Below, in pieces: positions 23,740 to 32,433 of a stretch of 64,000 nucleotides of DNA. Below the pieces are notes generated by a model, which was not told where the DNA came from, ran no database searches, and saw only the letters and a list, made by a program, of their open reading frames with translations. The stretch's first letter is position 1, and each line of letters starts with the position of its first letter. A program made the translations under genes and the position numbers. This DNA is from Geothrix limicola (GTDB lineage: Bacteria > Acidobacteriota > Holophagae > Holophagales > Holophagaceae), in assembly GCF_030268085.1 (NCBI RefSeq), contig NZ_BSDE01000003.1:372001-436000 (forward strand). Direction: 5' to 3'.

Positions 23740-26700
23740 GTGTACCTCGAAGTTTCGTTCGGCCCCGGGATGGATGCGGCCGTTCCTGCCTTTTCGAGCG
23801 CTTCGTCCAGCGCGTCCATGAATTCGATGACGTTGATCGGTTTGGTGAGGTACCGGGAGAATCCGGAATCCAACCCTCTCTTGATGTCGCCGACCATGGC
23901 GTTCGCACTGATGGCGATGACCGGAATGTGGGCCGTGGACGACGTGTTCTTCAAGATGATGAGCGCGTCGATGCCGTTCAGGCCCGGCAGGTTGATGTCC
24001 ATGAGGATGACATCGGGCTGCTTCTCTTTCGCCAAGGCCATGCCTTGGGTCGCATTTTCAGCGGACAGGAGTCGCAGTTCCGGTCGGCGGCCAATGAGCT
24101 GTTGGATCAACGCCAGGTTCGCCGGATTGTCCTCCACACACAGAACCGTGCGCAGCGAGGTCGCGCCGCCTTCGGACGTCTTCCGCTCGACCCTGTCCTC
24201 GACCTTGGTATCCACCAGACTCGGCGATTCAGAGGTGTTCAAGTCGTACCAAAACAGGCTTCCCACCCCGACGCTGCTGTTCACCCCGAGGGTCCCGCCC
24301 ATGAGCTCGACCAGCAATTTGCTCATGACCAGGCCGATGCCGGTTCCCTCTTCGTTGCTGTGCTCCTGGCCCAGGCGGTTGAAGGGCTGGAAGAGCTGGC
24401 GAAGCTGCACCGGCGTCATGCCTTGACCCGAATCCTGGACGCTGATGCGCACCCGCCCCGGAGTCGCGGAATCGCAGGCGACGTTGACCGTCCCGCCCGG
24501 CCGGTTGTACTTGATGGCATTGGATAGCAGGTTGATCAGGACCTGCTTCAGGCGAACCCGGTCGGCCCGTACGAAAAGGGGTGCTCCGAAGACCGGGAAG
24601 GTCAGTTTGATGCCGCGCTTCTCGCCTTGGGGCTCGATCATCGACTGACAATCGAACATGACCTCCGCCAGGGACACCGGCTCCTGGGACAAGGAGAGTT
24701 TCCCAGACTCGATCACCGCCAGGTCCAGGATCTCGTTGATGAGTTCCAGCAGGTACCAGCCCGCGTGCAGAATGCGGTCGATGCTGGCCTTCTGATCCGG
24801 CGTCGCCGGCGGCGTGGCCGAGTCCATGAGCTGGGCGAAGCCGAGGATGGCGTTGAGGGGGGAGCGCAACTCGTGGCTCATGCTCGAAAGGAATTCGGAT
24901 TTGGCGAGGTTGGCCTTGTCCGCGACGATGCGCGCGCTGATCAGTTCGGCATTCCTGTCCTGCAGCACCTGGTCCAGGCGCTCACGCTCGAGCTCGATCA
25001 GTTTCCGGTCCGTGTTGTCCGTTCCGATGAGCAGGTAGCCGATGATCGTTTCCTGGCGATCCCGCAGGGCCGTGACGGAGACCACCGCAGGAATGCGGGT
25101 GCCGTCCTTGCGGATGTAGGTCAGCTCGTAGATGTCTCCGATGCCGCGCGAGGCCTTGAAGGCCAGGGCCTCGAACCCCGGGGCGATCGGCGTCGACAGC
25201 TCCAGGCTGAGGGCCGCGGCGCGCTCGATCACTTCTTCAGGATCGGAGATGTCGGCGGGGGTGATCTTGTTCACCACGTCTTCCGCGGCGTAGCCCAACA
25301 TGCGCTCGGCGCCCACGTTGAAGATCTGGATGACGCCATGGGCATCCGTCGCGATGCTCGAAAAATTAGCGCTGTGGAATATGGCCGTCTGCAGGGCTCC
25401 GGCTTTCACCAGGGCCTCTTCCACGCGCTTGCGGGAGCTGAGGTCTCGCAAAAGGCCGGTGAAGTAGCGCTTGCCGCCCAACCACATGTCGCTTGCGATC
25501 ATTTCCAGGGGAAAAGCCTCGCCCCCTTTGCGCCTGCCCTCCAGTTCGCGGCCCGGGCCATCGTTTCCGGCCTCTTGGTCTGCGAGCTCATGCCCCAAGG
25601 GGGCTTCGAATGGAATCTGATCCATCTGCGGGATCAACAGGCTGATCTTCTGCCCCACAAGGTCCGCGGCCGGGTAGCCGAACATCTGCTCCACCGCGGG
25701 ATTCGCGGTCTCGATCCGGCCGTCGAGGGCCTGGATGGTGATGATCCCGTCCACGACGGTATTGAGGATCGCCTGGATCTGCGCGGAACTGTCCCGCAGC
25801 GATTGCTGTGAAGCGTATTCCTGCGTGACATCCCGGAACACCAGCACGGCCCCTCCCACGCCGCCGTCGCGGTTCCGGATGGGGGCGCAGCTGTCGGCGA
25901 TGGCGCATTCGGTGCCATTCCTGGCGATGAGCAGGGTGTGGTTGGCCAGTCCCTGGACCGTGCCATGGGCCAGGGTCTCCAGGATCGGAGCGACCGCCGG
26001 GTGCCGCGTCTCCTGGTTGATGATCCGGAAGACTTCATCCACGTGATGTCCCATGGCTTCAGCCAGGGGCCACCCCGTGAGGCGCTCGGCGACCGGGTTC
26101 AGGAGCTTGATGCGGGCTTGAGCATCGGTGGCGATGACCGCATCCCCGATCGAGTTCAGGGTGACGGCCAGTTTCTCCTCGCTCTCCTGGAGCGTTGCAT
26201 TGGCCTGGAGCAGCTGGCTGTTGGTCTCCTCCTGGGCCTCCAGGAGATGCTGTGTTTCCAGATGGACCAGATCCTTCAACCGCTGATGGGTCTGACGGCG
26301 CAGGGACTGGATGAAGGAAACGGCCGCCAGCAAGGCGAAGCCGCTGACCGCGGCGATCAGGATGAACAGCCGATCCATGAGGGAGCGGAAGGAGCTTTCG
26401 TTCTGGGCCAGGGCGCTTTCTTCGGCCTGCGTGAAGGCTGCCATCTCCAAACGAATGGCCTCCATCAGCGGCTTGCCCTTCTCGAGGCTTGCCGCCGCTC
26501 TCGCGGCGGGCAGATGCCGGTTTCGGCGGAGCGTCATGGTGGAAGCCATGTCCGCCCATTTCTCGTCAACGATGGGGGCGAGGGACTCCAGGTGCACCCG
26601 GGCCGAAGGCGCCAGGTTCCGTTGACGCAAGGCGTTCAGCTGATCCTGCGCGTGACGATGATCGGCCGTGTAGAGACCCAGGAAGGACGCATCTCCCGTG

Positions 26701-26909
26701 AGCAGGTACCCGCGCTGGCTTGCCTCGGCCTGGAGCAGGTCCGCTTCGAGGGCTTCGGCGCCGAGGAGGGTTTCATAGGTGTGCTGCCGCGACCTCCCAG
26801 CCTCCTTCATTTGCGCGAACGCCCAGAAGGAGGGGATCACGAGCAGCACGGCCCCGAGGACCGCAGCCGCGTAGGAGGCCAGCAGGCGGTAGGGCGTTTT
26901 CATGGCCAT
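23736..26909 (-). CDS. membrane hybrid histidine kinase (CHASE3-like, PAS x3, HisKA, HATPase, REC)
   Basis: A 1057-residue sensor kinase. Two membrane helices near residues 10-30 and 185-205 enclose a CHASE3-like extracellular domain (LLGAEALEADLLQAEASQRGYLLTGD). Three PAS domains follow, with IATDAQARIKLLNPVAERLTGW marking the first. The HisKA box is FLSSMSHELRSPLNAILGF; the ATPase has N (LLSNAIKYN), G1 (DSGQGM) and G2 (GTGIGL) boxes. A C-terminal receiver has the phospho-Asp in DVILMDINLPG. By family it autophosphorylates on His and passes phosphate to receivers, most simply its own and that of the overlapping downstream gene. The start has GAGG upstream; Met3 is an alternative. Confidence 0.9.
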   Translation of the reverse strand: MAMKTPYRLLASYAAAVLGAVLLVIPSFWAFAQMKEAGRSRQHTYETLLGAEALEADLLQAEASQRGYLLTGDASFLGLYTADHRHAQDQLNALRQRNLAPSARVHLESLAPIVDEKWADMASTMTLRRNRHLPAARAAASLEKGKPLMEAIRLEMAAFTQAEESALAQNESSFRSLMDRLFILIAAVSGFALLAAVSFIQSLRRQTHQRLKDLVHLETQHLLEAQEETNSQLLQANATLQESEEKLAVTLNSIGDAVIATDAQARIKLLNPVAERLTGWPLAEAMGHHVDEVFRIINQETRHPAVAPILETLAHGTVQGLANHTLLIARNGTECAIADSCAPIRNRDGGVGGAVLVFRDVTQEYASQQSLRDSSAQIQAILNTVVDGIITIQALDGRIETANPAVEQMFGYPAADLVGQKISLLIPQMDQIPFEAPLGHELADQEAGNDGPGRELEGRRKGGEAFPLEMIASDMWLGGKRYFTGLLRDLSSRKRVEEALVKAGALQTAIFHSANFSSIATDAHGVIQIFNVGAERMLGYAAEDVVNKITPADISDPEEVIERAAALSLELSTPIAPGFEALAFKASRGIGDIYELTYIRKDGTRIPAVVSVTALRDRQETIIGYLLIGTDNTDRKLIELERERLDQVLQDRNAELISARIVADKANLAKSEFLSSMSHELRSPLNAILGFAQLMDSATPPATPDQKASIDRILHAGWYLLELINEILDLAVIESGKLSLSQEPVSLAEVMFDCQSMIEPQGEKRGIKLTFPVFGAPLFVRADRVRLKQVLINLLSNAIKYNRPGGTVNVACDSATPGRVRISVQDSGQGMTPVQLRQLFQPFNRLGQEHSNEEGTGIGLVMSKLLVELMGGTLGVNSSVGVGSLFWYDLNTSESPSLVDTKVEDRVERKTSEGGATSLRTVLCVEDNPANLALIQQLIGRRPELRLLSAENATQGMALAKEKQPDVILMDINLPGLNGIDALIILKNTSSTAHIPVIAISANAMVGDIKRGLDSGFSRYLTKPINVIEFMDALDEALEKAGTAASIPGPNETSRYT

Positions 26910-27653
26910 GTGAGCCTCATTCCTGGGCCGGGCCGCCGGTTCATGGCAAACCGTTTCTGAGGCCCCGAGGCGAAGGCGCCTTCGCAAAGGGTTCCGATTC
27001 TTCGAGCCGTTTGAAGCAACGTGGCTTCGGCACCCGGGCCTCGAAGGCCGCCCCATTCGAGATCCATGGCTTCAGGATCCAGGGCTTCAGGATCCGGAGC
27101 CTCGGGTTTGCGGCCCGCAAGCTGAACAAGCCGATGGCTGGGATGGGGCCCGACCACCCGGATCGATCGGAAGGCGCAGATGTCGCAAAGCCAAAGCATC
27201 TCTGCGGCTGGAAGCGCCGGAACGGGATGACAACGGAGTTGGGACACGGTCGACCTCTGGGTAACCGCGAAAAAACTTGCGGATCGCGAGGCCGAAGGTG
27301 TGAGCGCCACCTGTCTTAACTTATACGCCCATTCATCTCGAAATCCCGATCACATCCAAGTCCTGTGCGAGAGCGTGCTCGTTGGGAAGGTAACAGCCCT
27401 GGCCTCAGCCAAGGTGTTGCCGAGACCCCCATGAGGTGGAACACAGGTGTCTCGGTGTGGATCGCCGAACGCTCAACATGGAGCAGGTTTCGTTCCAACG
27501 CCCAAATGCCGTTGTCATGGCACATGCGGAACATGCCCTTGGACGATTCACGCCATCATCCATCGTTATGACTAGCCCAGTCGCCAAAATGATCTGATGG
27601 ATCGCCCCGTTGCCGCCGGGGATCCAGGACGAGCCGCCGGATCAGAACCCGGC
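26910..27653. other. long intergenic region, no gene supported
   Basis: These 744 bases lie between the hybrid kinase start and the end of the BamA/TamA-like gene. I see no frame with a ribosome site or recognisable product. A 15-base unit (GGCTTCAGGATCC plus two bases) is repeated in tandem at 27068-27097. Frames on both strands look like GC-rich chance frames. Confidence 0.5.
27068..27097. repeat. two-copy 15-bp tandem repeat
   Basis: GGCTTCAGGATCCAG is followed directly by GGCTTCAGGATCCGG, 14 of 15 bases the same. It is a small local duplication in the intergenic region upstream of the kinase. Confidence 0.6.
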
Positions 27654-29300
27654 TCAGAACCTCATCGCATTGCCGACCGTGACCTGCCATCGCGCCTGGT
27701 AGGGTTCACGATTCAGCGGCACCGCCACGCTCAGCAGGATCACCCGGCCCAGGGCGCTCTTGAGGTTGCCGAGCCGGAGCCCGACCCCCACATCGGAATA
27801 GGTGCGGGACCATCCCTGCCCATCCATCCGGCGCACCGACCCCACGTCCAGGAAGGCGGTGTATCCGAGCCGCACCAGGCCCCACCAGCGCTGTTCCGTC
27901 AGCAGCCGGTAGTCGAAGGAGGCCGTCCACCGTGCATCCCCCGGATGCAGCTGGTTGGGGAATCCGCGCAGGCCCTGGTCTCCGCCCACGTAGTACCAGG
28001 TTTCCGGATCCGGGCGATGGGCCAGGTCGAGGGTCACCAATCCGGCGAGGATCTGGTTTGGGGTCAGCTTCCGGTAGTGCACCAGAGACGTGGACAGGTG
28101 GTTGTTCTCCAGGCCGGCCGGGGGTTTCCGCGCCTCCCAGGAGGCCGTGAACAGGGTGAGGGTTTCGCTCGAAGCGGACCAGCCCTTGGCCCCCTCGACC
28201 TTGAAGAAGGGCGCGGCCATGGAGGACCCGCAGGCCCGGCTGTAGGCTCCCAGTTCCAGGGCCCCCGTCCAGGCCAGGTTGTAGTCCTCTGGGGTGTCCA
28301 TGCCCTGCAGGTCGGCGAAGGTATCGAACGCATCCTTCTGCGTCGACAGGGTGAGCGCGGGTCCCCGCAGGCGCCGGTCCTTCAGCAGGGGTGGAGCCAA
28401 AGCTCCCGACGGGGCGGTCTGCGTCATGAGCCCATAGGTGGTGTCCTGGCGCTTGAAGAGAAGCCCTCCACGCCAGACACGGTCTTCCCTTTCGAACAGG
28501 AGCTTGGCGGCCGACAAGCGGACCTCGTTCTGGATGAACGGCACCTGGGCGATCTGCTTTCCTTCGTCGTACAGGTAAAGGCTGGTGTGGGCCTGGGACA
28601 GCTTGAGGCCCGTGGACCACGGGGTGTCCAGGGCGAAGAATGGGCGCTCAAGATCGAGGCTGCGGGTGAACCCGTCCGTGAGGTACTGGGTGTGGGCCGC
28701 GAGGGTCCAGCGGCTTCCGAACAACTGGGGGTCCCCGTAGGCGAGTCCCCAGGTGCTTCGCTCGTGGTCCTTCGAAAGATCGAAGGTCACGCTTTTGCCG
28801 GTGCCCATGAAATTCTTTTCATCGACTCCGAAGTTCATGGCCCTTTGGCCACCCACCTGCGAGGCGCCCGCATTCACCTGGGTCGTCCAGGCATCCCGCA
28901 CGCGCACGCGGGCCACCACCGTTCCGTCCGGCTGGATCACCGGATCGATGTGGGCATCCTTGATGAAGGGCAGCGCCCGGAGGAGCCGCTCCGTCTCGTA
29001 GATCCGCCGCTCGCGCACCTGCTCCCCTTCGGAAATGAGGAGTGCCCTCCGGATGACCATCTCGCGCGTGGAGGCGTGAAGGTGATCGGCCGTGCGGCCG
29101 ATCCAGGTGTTTTCATCGGCCTTGGTAAGGTCGAAGACATCTCCGATCACCACCTCGATCTTATCGATGTGGGCCTTCCGGGTTTCAAGGCCGCGCCACG
29201 GCTTTTCCGCGGCCACCCCTTGGATCGGCATGCCGACGACCACCAGTACGGCGGCGAGGCAGGCTCCGAGGCTTCGGAGCAGGGGCCACGATTCGCGCAC
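27654..29300 (-). CDS. BamA/TamA-like outer membrane protein (POTRA + barrel)
   Basis: A 548-residue exported protein. From the GTG start a signal peptide is seen (LGACLAAVLVVVGMPIQGVAA). Residues about 80-160 form a POTRA-like unit (ERRIYETERLLRALPFIKDAHI, then VVARVRVRDAW). The remaining 380 residues are a series of alternating strands ending in Phe, as outer-membrane barrels do, including WYYVGGDQGLRGFPNQ, which matches the conserved RGF motif of the Omp85/FhaC superfamily. By family it inserts or moves proteins or lipids at the outer membrane. The start has no strong ribosome site and lies 11 bases after the DUF3309 stop, suggesting coupling. Confidence 0.8.
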   Translation of the reverse strand: MRESWPLLRSLGACLAAVLVVVGMPIQGVAAEKPWRGLETRKAHIDKIEVVIGDVFDLTKADENTWIGRTADHLHASTREMVIRRALLISEGEQVRERRIYETERLLRALPFIKDAHIDPVIQPDGTVVARVRVRDAWTTQVNAGASQVGGQRAMNFGVDEKNFMGTGKSVTFDLSKDHERSTWGLAYGDPQLFGSRWTLAAHTQYLTDGFTRSLDLERPFFALDTPWSTGLKLSQAHTSLYLYDEGKQIAQVPFIQNEVRLSAAKLLFEREDRVWRGGLLFKRQDTTYGLMTQTAPSGALAPPLLKDRRLRGPALTLSTQKDAFDTFADLQGMDTPEDYNLAWTGALELGAYSRACGSSMAAPFFKVEGAKGWSASSETLTLFTASWEARKPPAGLENNHLSTSLVHYRKLTPNQILAGLVTLDLAHRPDPETWYYVGGDQGLRGFPNQLHPGDARWTASFDYRLLTEQRWWGLVRLGYTAFLDVGSVRRMDGQGWSRTYSDVGVGLRLGNLKSALGRVILLSVAVPLNREPYQARWQVTVGNAMRF

Positions 29301-29311
29301 GGCACACGGGG

Positions 29312-29467
29312 CTAGAGCCGCCCGCTGATCAGCAACACGATCAGGACGAGCAGCAGAAGGCCCATCCCGCCGCTCGGGTAGTAGCCCCAATTGCGGCTAT
29401 GCGGCCATCTGGGGAAGGAGCCGACGAGCATCGACACCACAATGATGATCAGGATGAGTCCGAGCAT
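29312..29467 (-). CDS. DUF3309-type tiny membrane protein, 51 aa
   Basis: A 51-residue protein with two hydrophobic segments (LGLILIIIVVSMLVGSF and GLLLLVLIVLLISGRL) joined by PRWPHSRNWGYYPSGG. This is the DUF3309 pattern: N-terminal helix, W-x-Y-x-P-S-G turn, C-terminal helix. GGGGAGG lies before the ATG. Function unknown; it is upstream of, and close to, the BamA/TamA-like gene. Confidence 0.8.
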   Translation of the reverse strand: MLGLILIIIVVSMLVGSFPRWPHSRNWGYYPSGGMGLLLLVLIVLLISGRL

Positions 29468-29585
29468 GTCCACCTCCCCGTTTGGATGTCTTGCGTCCGC
29501 TCACCAATGCCACCTCCACCTGCCGGCAAGGCAGGCGGGAAGCCGGTGACGGCCGTGTTCTTGCGCCGTTCAGGCTGGATGCGCC

Positions 29586-29858
29586 TTAATGGCGATCCCA
29601 TCCCGGCCGCCGTGTTTCCCTGGGCCAGTGGGATCTCGGAAGCTCCATGCGGCGCCCGTCCCTCGTTTCCGAGTAGTACCAGCGGTCATCGTTGTAGAAG
29701 TAGTGATAGCCGCCGTGGGCGTAATAGGAATCCGCATCCACCTCGACGACCACGGGGAGGATCGGCACGATTTCCAGCCCCCCTCCCATCCTGGGCGCCA
29801 CCATGCAGCCCGAAAGCAGAACGAGCGAGAACAAAGGGACAACCAGGTTTCGATTCAT
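29586..29858 (-). CDS. small lipoprotein, 90 aa
   Basis: A 90-residue protein with a classical lipoprotein signal (LFSLVLLSGC, Cys18) and a Tyr/His-rich end (YYAHGGYHYFYNDDRWYYSE) similar to short Tyr-rich outer-membrane lipoproteins. CGGAGAG precedes the ATG. Function unknown. One of the best sigma-54 promoter matches lies about 80 bases upstream. Confidence 0.75.
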   Translation of the reverse strand: MNRNLVVPLFSLVLLSGCMVAPRMGGGLEIVPILPVVVEVDADSYYAHGGYHYFYNDDRWYYSETRDGRRMELPRSHWPRETRRPGWDRH

Positions 29859-29935
29859 GAGTCTCTCCGAATGAATGGGCCGTTCGCCTGCGTCGAGTCT
29901 TCCGCGCCGCGGCGAGGAATCCGGTCACCTGAACG

Positions 29936-29951
29936 TGCAGCTTTCGAGCCA
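29936..29951 (-). promoter_or_regulatory. sigma-54 (-24/-12) promoter, strong match
   Basis: The minus strand reads TGGCTCGAAAGCTGCA. Only positions 5 and 12 differ from TGGCACG-N4-TTGCA. It points to the small lipoprotein and leaves a leader of about 65 bases. Confidence 0.6.
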
Positions 29952-30133
29952 ACGACAAAGACCCATGAATCCTAGGACTTCGAAGCACAACCACCGGGCA
30001 AAGGGTCACAGAGGCCCATCAAGATGATGGCCTCCGCCCTTCAAATCGACGGCGGCATCGTGCCCTTGCTCGGAGCGAGAGGAGGTTCCTGGAATCCTCC
30101 TTCGAAATGATTCGGTGCCCCCGTCATTTTGAG

Positions 30134-30149
30134 TGGCTTCGCCGGTGCC
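30134..30149 (+). promoter_or_regulatory. possible sigma-54 promoter
   Basis: It reads TGGCTTCGCCGGTGCC: TGGC and TGC are in register with the consensus, the rest of the -24 box is not. It is about 120-150 bases upstream of the AI-2E family gene. Confidence 0.3.
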
Positions 30150-30292
30150 AACGGTAATTCGCCCCGAAGCCGAATCGCGAATTCCCTGGCCGCAAGGCCC
30201 TTTCCGGGCCATCCGAACCACGGAACGAAACCTGCATTCTTCCCTCCGTTCAGCGCGGAGCCACCATTCGATACGACATCACGAACGGCACT

Positions 30293-31453
30293 TTGATCCG
30301 CATCTTCCTCTTTGGTGCGGCTCTTTGGCTGGTTTTTCGGCTTTGGCCCGTGATTCTCGTACTCATCGTCGCGCTTCTCGTCATGGGGACCTTGAGTCCG
30401 GCGGTCCAATGGCTGGAACGGCACCGGGTGAGGCGCAACTTTGGAATCCTCCTCGTCTTTCTGGCGGTATCCATCGCCGCGGTGCTCGTCTTGACGCTGA
30501 CGGTTCCCTCGATCGTGAACCAGGCCATCTCCCTTCTCGAGCGGGAGCCGGCCTTCCGAACGGGCCTGGCGGATCGACTCGCCCAGCACCACCTCAGCGC
30601 CCCTTTCGCAGATTGGCTTCGCAACCTCAGTTACGGCGCGCTTGGGAACACCATGGCCGCCACGGCGTTCGGCTATTCCCTGCGCATCTTCGAGATCGCC
30701 GCCTACGGCATGAGCGCCATCTTCCTGGCCCTCTACATGATGATCGACCGGGATCGGCTGCGCGGCGGCCTCTTCGCGCTCGTCCCCCGCACCCATCACA
30801 TCCGGCTTTCCCGGGTCATGCTGAACGTGGAAACCATCGTTGGCGCCTACATCCGCGGTCAACTCATCACCTGCGCGCTCATGGGCGCATTCACCTTCAT
30901 CCTGCTCAGGGCCTGCGGGGTCGAAAACGCCCTGGCCCTGGCCGTGTTCGCGAGCGTGGCCGATATCCTTCCCTACATCGGCGCCATCCTTTCCGTGCTT
31001 CCTGCGGTCCTGGCGGCCCTGGGCCACAGTTCGACGTCCGCCCTCGTGGTGCTCGTCATGATGGTGGCCTACGAGGAATTCGAAAGCCGACTGCTCGTTC
31101 CACGCATCTACGGACAATCCCTTCGGCTCCCCTCCTCCGTGGTCTTTCTCGCCCTTCTGGTGGGCGGCACCCTCATGGGCCTCCTCGGCGCCATCCTGGC
31201 CCTGCCCGTCGCCGCCACGGTGATGATGCTCATCGAGGAGCTGCGAGTGGGCCTTCCGGGCGAGCAGGAGCAGGCCGAGGACTTGATGCTTCGTGCCAAG
31301 GACAGCCTTGGAGAAGAGGAATACATCCGCCGGAGCACGGGTGTGGCGGCCGAGGAAGCGGCGGCCATCGCCGTCGAGATCTCATCGGATCGCAGGGAGA
31401 AGGACCGCTTCAAGATCGCCGGGGATCCAAATCCCGGTCTCCTTGAAAAATGA
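30293..31453 (+). CDS. AI-2E family transporter
   Basis: A 386-residue inner-membrane protein with about eight helices. The opening pair (LFGAALWLVFRLWPVILVLIVALLVMGTL) and the LSPAVQWLERHRVRRNFGI segment, the ETIVGAYIRGQLITCALMG helix and the SVADILPYIGAILSVLPAVL and LPVAATVMMLIEEL segments fit the AI-2E/PerM family, exporters of varied small molecules. The start is uncertain: the TTG used here has no ribosome site, while an in-frame ATT nine codons earlier has GGAG six bases before it. A response-regulator gene follows at 37 bases. Confidence 0.85.
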   Translation: MIRIFLFGAALWLVFRLWPVILVLIVALLVMGTLSPAVQWLERHRVRRNFGILLVFLAVSIAAVLVLTLTVPSIVNQAISLLEREPAFRTGLADRLAQHHLSAPFADWLRNLSYGALGNTMAATAFGYSLRIFEIAAYGMSAIFLALYMMIDRDRLRGGLFALVPRTHHIRLSRVMLNVETIVGAYIRGQLITCALMGAFTFILLRACGVENALALAVFASVADILPYIGAILSVLPAVLAALGHSSTSALVVLVMMVAYEEFESRLLVPRIYGQSLRLPSSVVFLALLVGGTLMGLLGAILALPVAATVMMLIEELRVGLPGEQEQAEDLMLRAKDSLGEEEYIRRSTGVAAEEAAAIAVEISSDRREKDRFKIAGDPNPGLLEK

Positions 31454-31490
31454 AACGCAAACCACACACAACCGTCGATGGAGCTGACTC

Positions 31491-32096
31491 ATGGAACGAT
31501 CCGAAAGTTTTCTTATCCTCGCCGTGGATGACACGCCAAGCGACCTCGACCTCATCGCCACGATTCTGGGTCGAGAAGGGTATACGTTGGCACTGGCCGA
31601 GGGCGGTCTCCGGGCCTTGGAGCTCGCGGCCCAAGGGAAACCGGACCTGGTGCTGCTGGATCTCCTCATGCCCGGGGTGGATGGACTTGAAACCTGCCGA
31701 AGGCTCAAAGGGGACCCGGCCACCGCGGCCATTCCCGTCATTTTCGTCACCGCCGACAGCGAGCTGGATGTGATTCTCGCCTGCTTCGAGGCGGGTGCAT
31801 CCGACTACATCATCAAGCCATTCCGAGTCCCCGAGCTGCTTGCCCGAATTCGAGTTCACGCGGAACTCCGTCACGTTCAGCACGAGATCCGAAAGCTTCA
31901 CGGCCTGTTGCCCATTTGCGCCCACTGCAAAAAAATCAGAGCCGATCAAGGAACATGGCACGCCATCGAAACATACATTTCGCAGCACTCGGAGGCGCAG
32001 TTTTCACACGGCATCTGTCCGGATTGCGTCGGTATCTACTTCCCAGATGCTGAGCTTCAAGCCTCAACCGTCACCTCGGAATCCAATCCGGCTTGA
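31491..32096 (+). CDS. response regulator with C-terminal Cys motif
   Basis: A 201-residue protein. Residues 5-125 form a receiver (DDTPSDLD, phospho-Asp in LVLLDLLMPG, Lys in YIIKPF). The C-terminal part has LHGLLPICAHCKKIRADQGTW and HGICPDC, a segment common behind receivers and GAF domains, in which two CxxC pairs (CAHC and CPDC) could bind a metal. No DNA-binding domain is seen, so it acts through partners. It follows the AI-2E family gene with a 37-base gap. Confidence 0.85.
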   Translation: MERSESFLILAVDDTPSDLDLIATILGREGYTLALAEGGLRALELAAQGKPDLVLLDLLMPGVDGLETCRRLKGDPATAAIPVIFVTADSELDVILACFEAGASDYIIKPFRVPELLARIRVHAELRHVQHEIRKLHGLLPICAHCKKIRADQGTWHAIETYISQHSEAQFSHGICPDCVGIYFPDAELQASTVTSESNPA

Positions 32097-32433
32097 CTGA
32101 GCCGCACCCCAGCATTTTGGGGGAACGACGACTCGTTCTTTCGGAGGTGTGCAAAGAGCCGGCTCGGGCAGAACCTTCCCCTCGGCCGTTCCCTTCATTT
32201 TGGTGGGGGGCCACTTCGTTTTGGCCGGTTCGGCCGTGTCTACGCGGGTTCAAGTAACGTTTAATCAGTGATTTTAATCGGCATTCAACATGGCCCGCTT
32301 GATGCCCCTCAGGCATGGACGTACCGCCGCCCCGTGGGGTCACACCACCCATTCACACCAACGCCGCACCAAATTCAGCATCGGGATCTCCAAAGATTCC
32401 TTCTCCGACATCCAAGCATCTGGAGGTACTGCC
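32097..32433. other. promoter region of the pentose phosphate operon
   Basis: No gene is supported in these 337 bases. GC-rich inverted segments (for instance GGCCGGTTCGGCC near 32224) may end transcription of the upstream gene. A strong sigma-54-like promoter lies at 32291-32306. A frame open from 32290 into tkt is not the start, because the ribosome site and the family N-terminus are at 32434. Confidence 0.5.
32291..32306 (+). promoter_or_regulatory. sigma-54 (-24/-12) promoter, strong match
   Basis: It reads TGGCCCGCTTGATGCC; TGGC-CG and TGC match in register, with changes at positions 5, 12 and 16. It would start a transcript about 115 bases before tkt and so drive the whole carbon operon. 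Confidence 0.5.

Larger units (their letters stand above)
29859..30292. other. divergent intergenic region with two sigma-54-like sites
   Basis: This region separates the small lipoprotein from the AI-2E family gene. It holds a strong sigma-54-like site facing left (29936-29951) and a moderate one facing right (30134-30149). No gene is supported, apart from a possible nine-codon N-terminal extension of the transporter from an ATT at 30266. Confidence 0.5.

Noticed and set aside
27316-27534. 72-residue frame in the long intergenic region
   Set aside because: No ribosome site, odd composition and a competing frame on the other strand.
30014-30034. Third occurrence of CCATCAAGATGA as another leader copy
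   Set aside because: Similarity stops after about 12 bases apart from a short gapped CCTCC stretch, and no regulator-like start follows. It could be chance.
32290-32433. 48-residue N-terminal extension of transketolase
   Set aside because: It would overlap the sigma-54-like promoter and does not match the family; the GGAGG-preceded ATG at 32434 fits.
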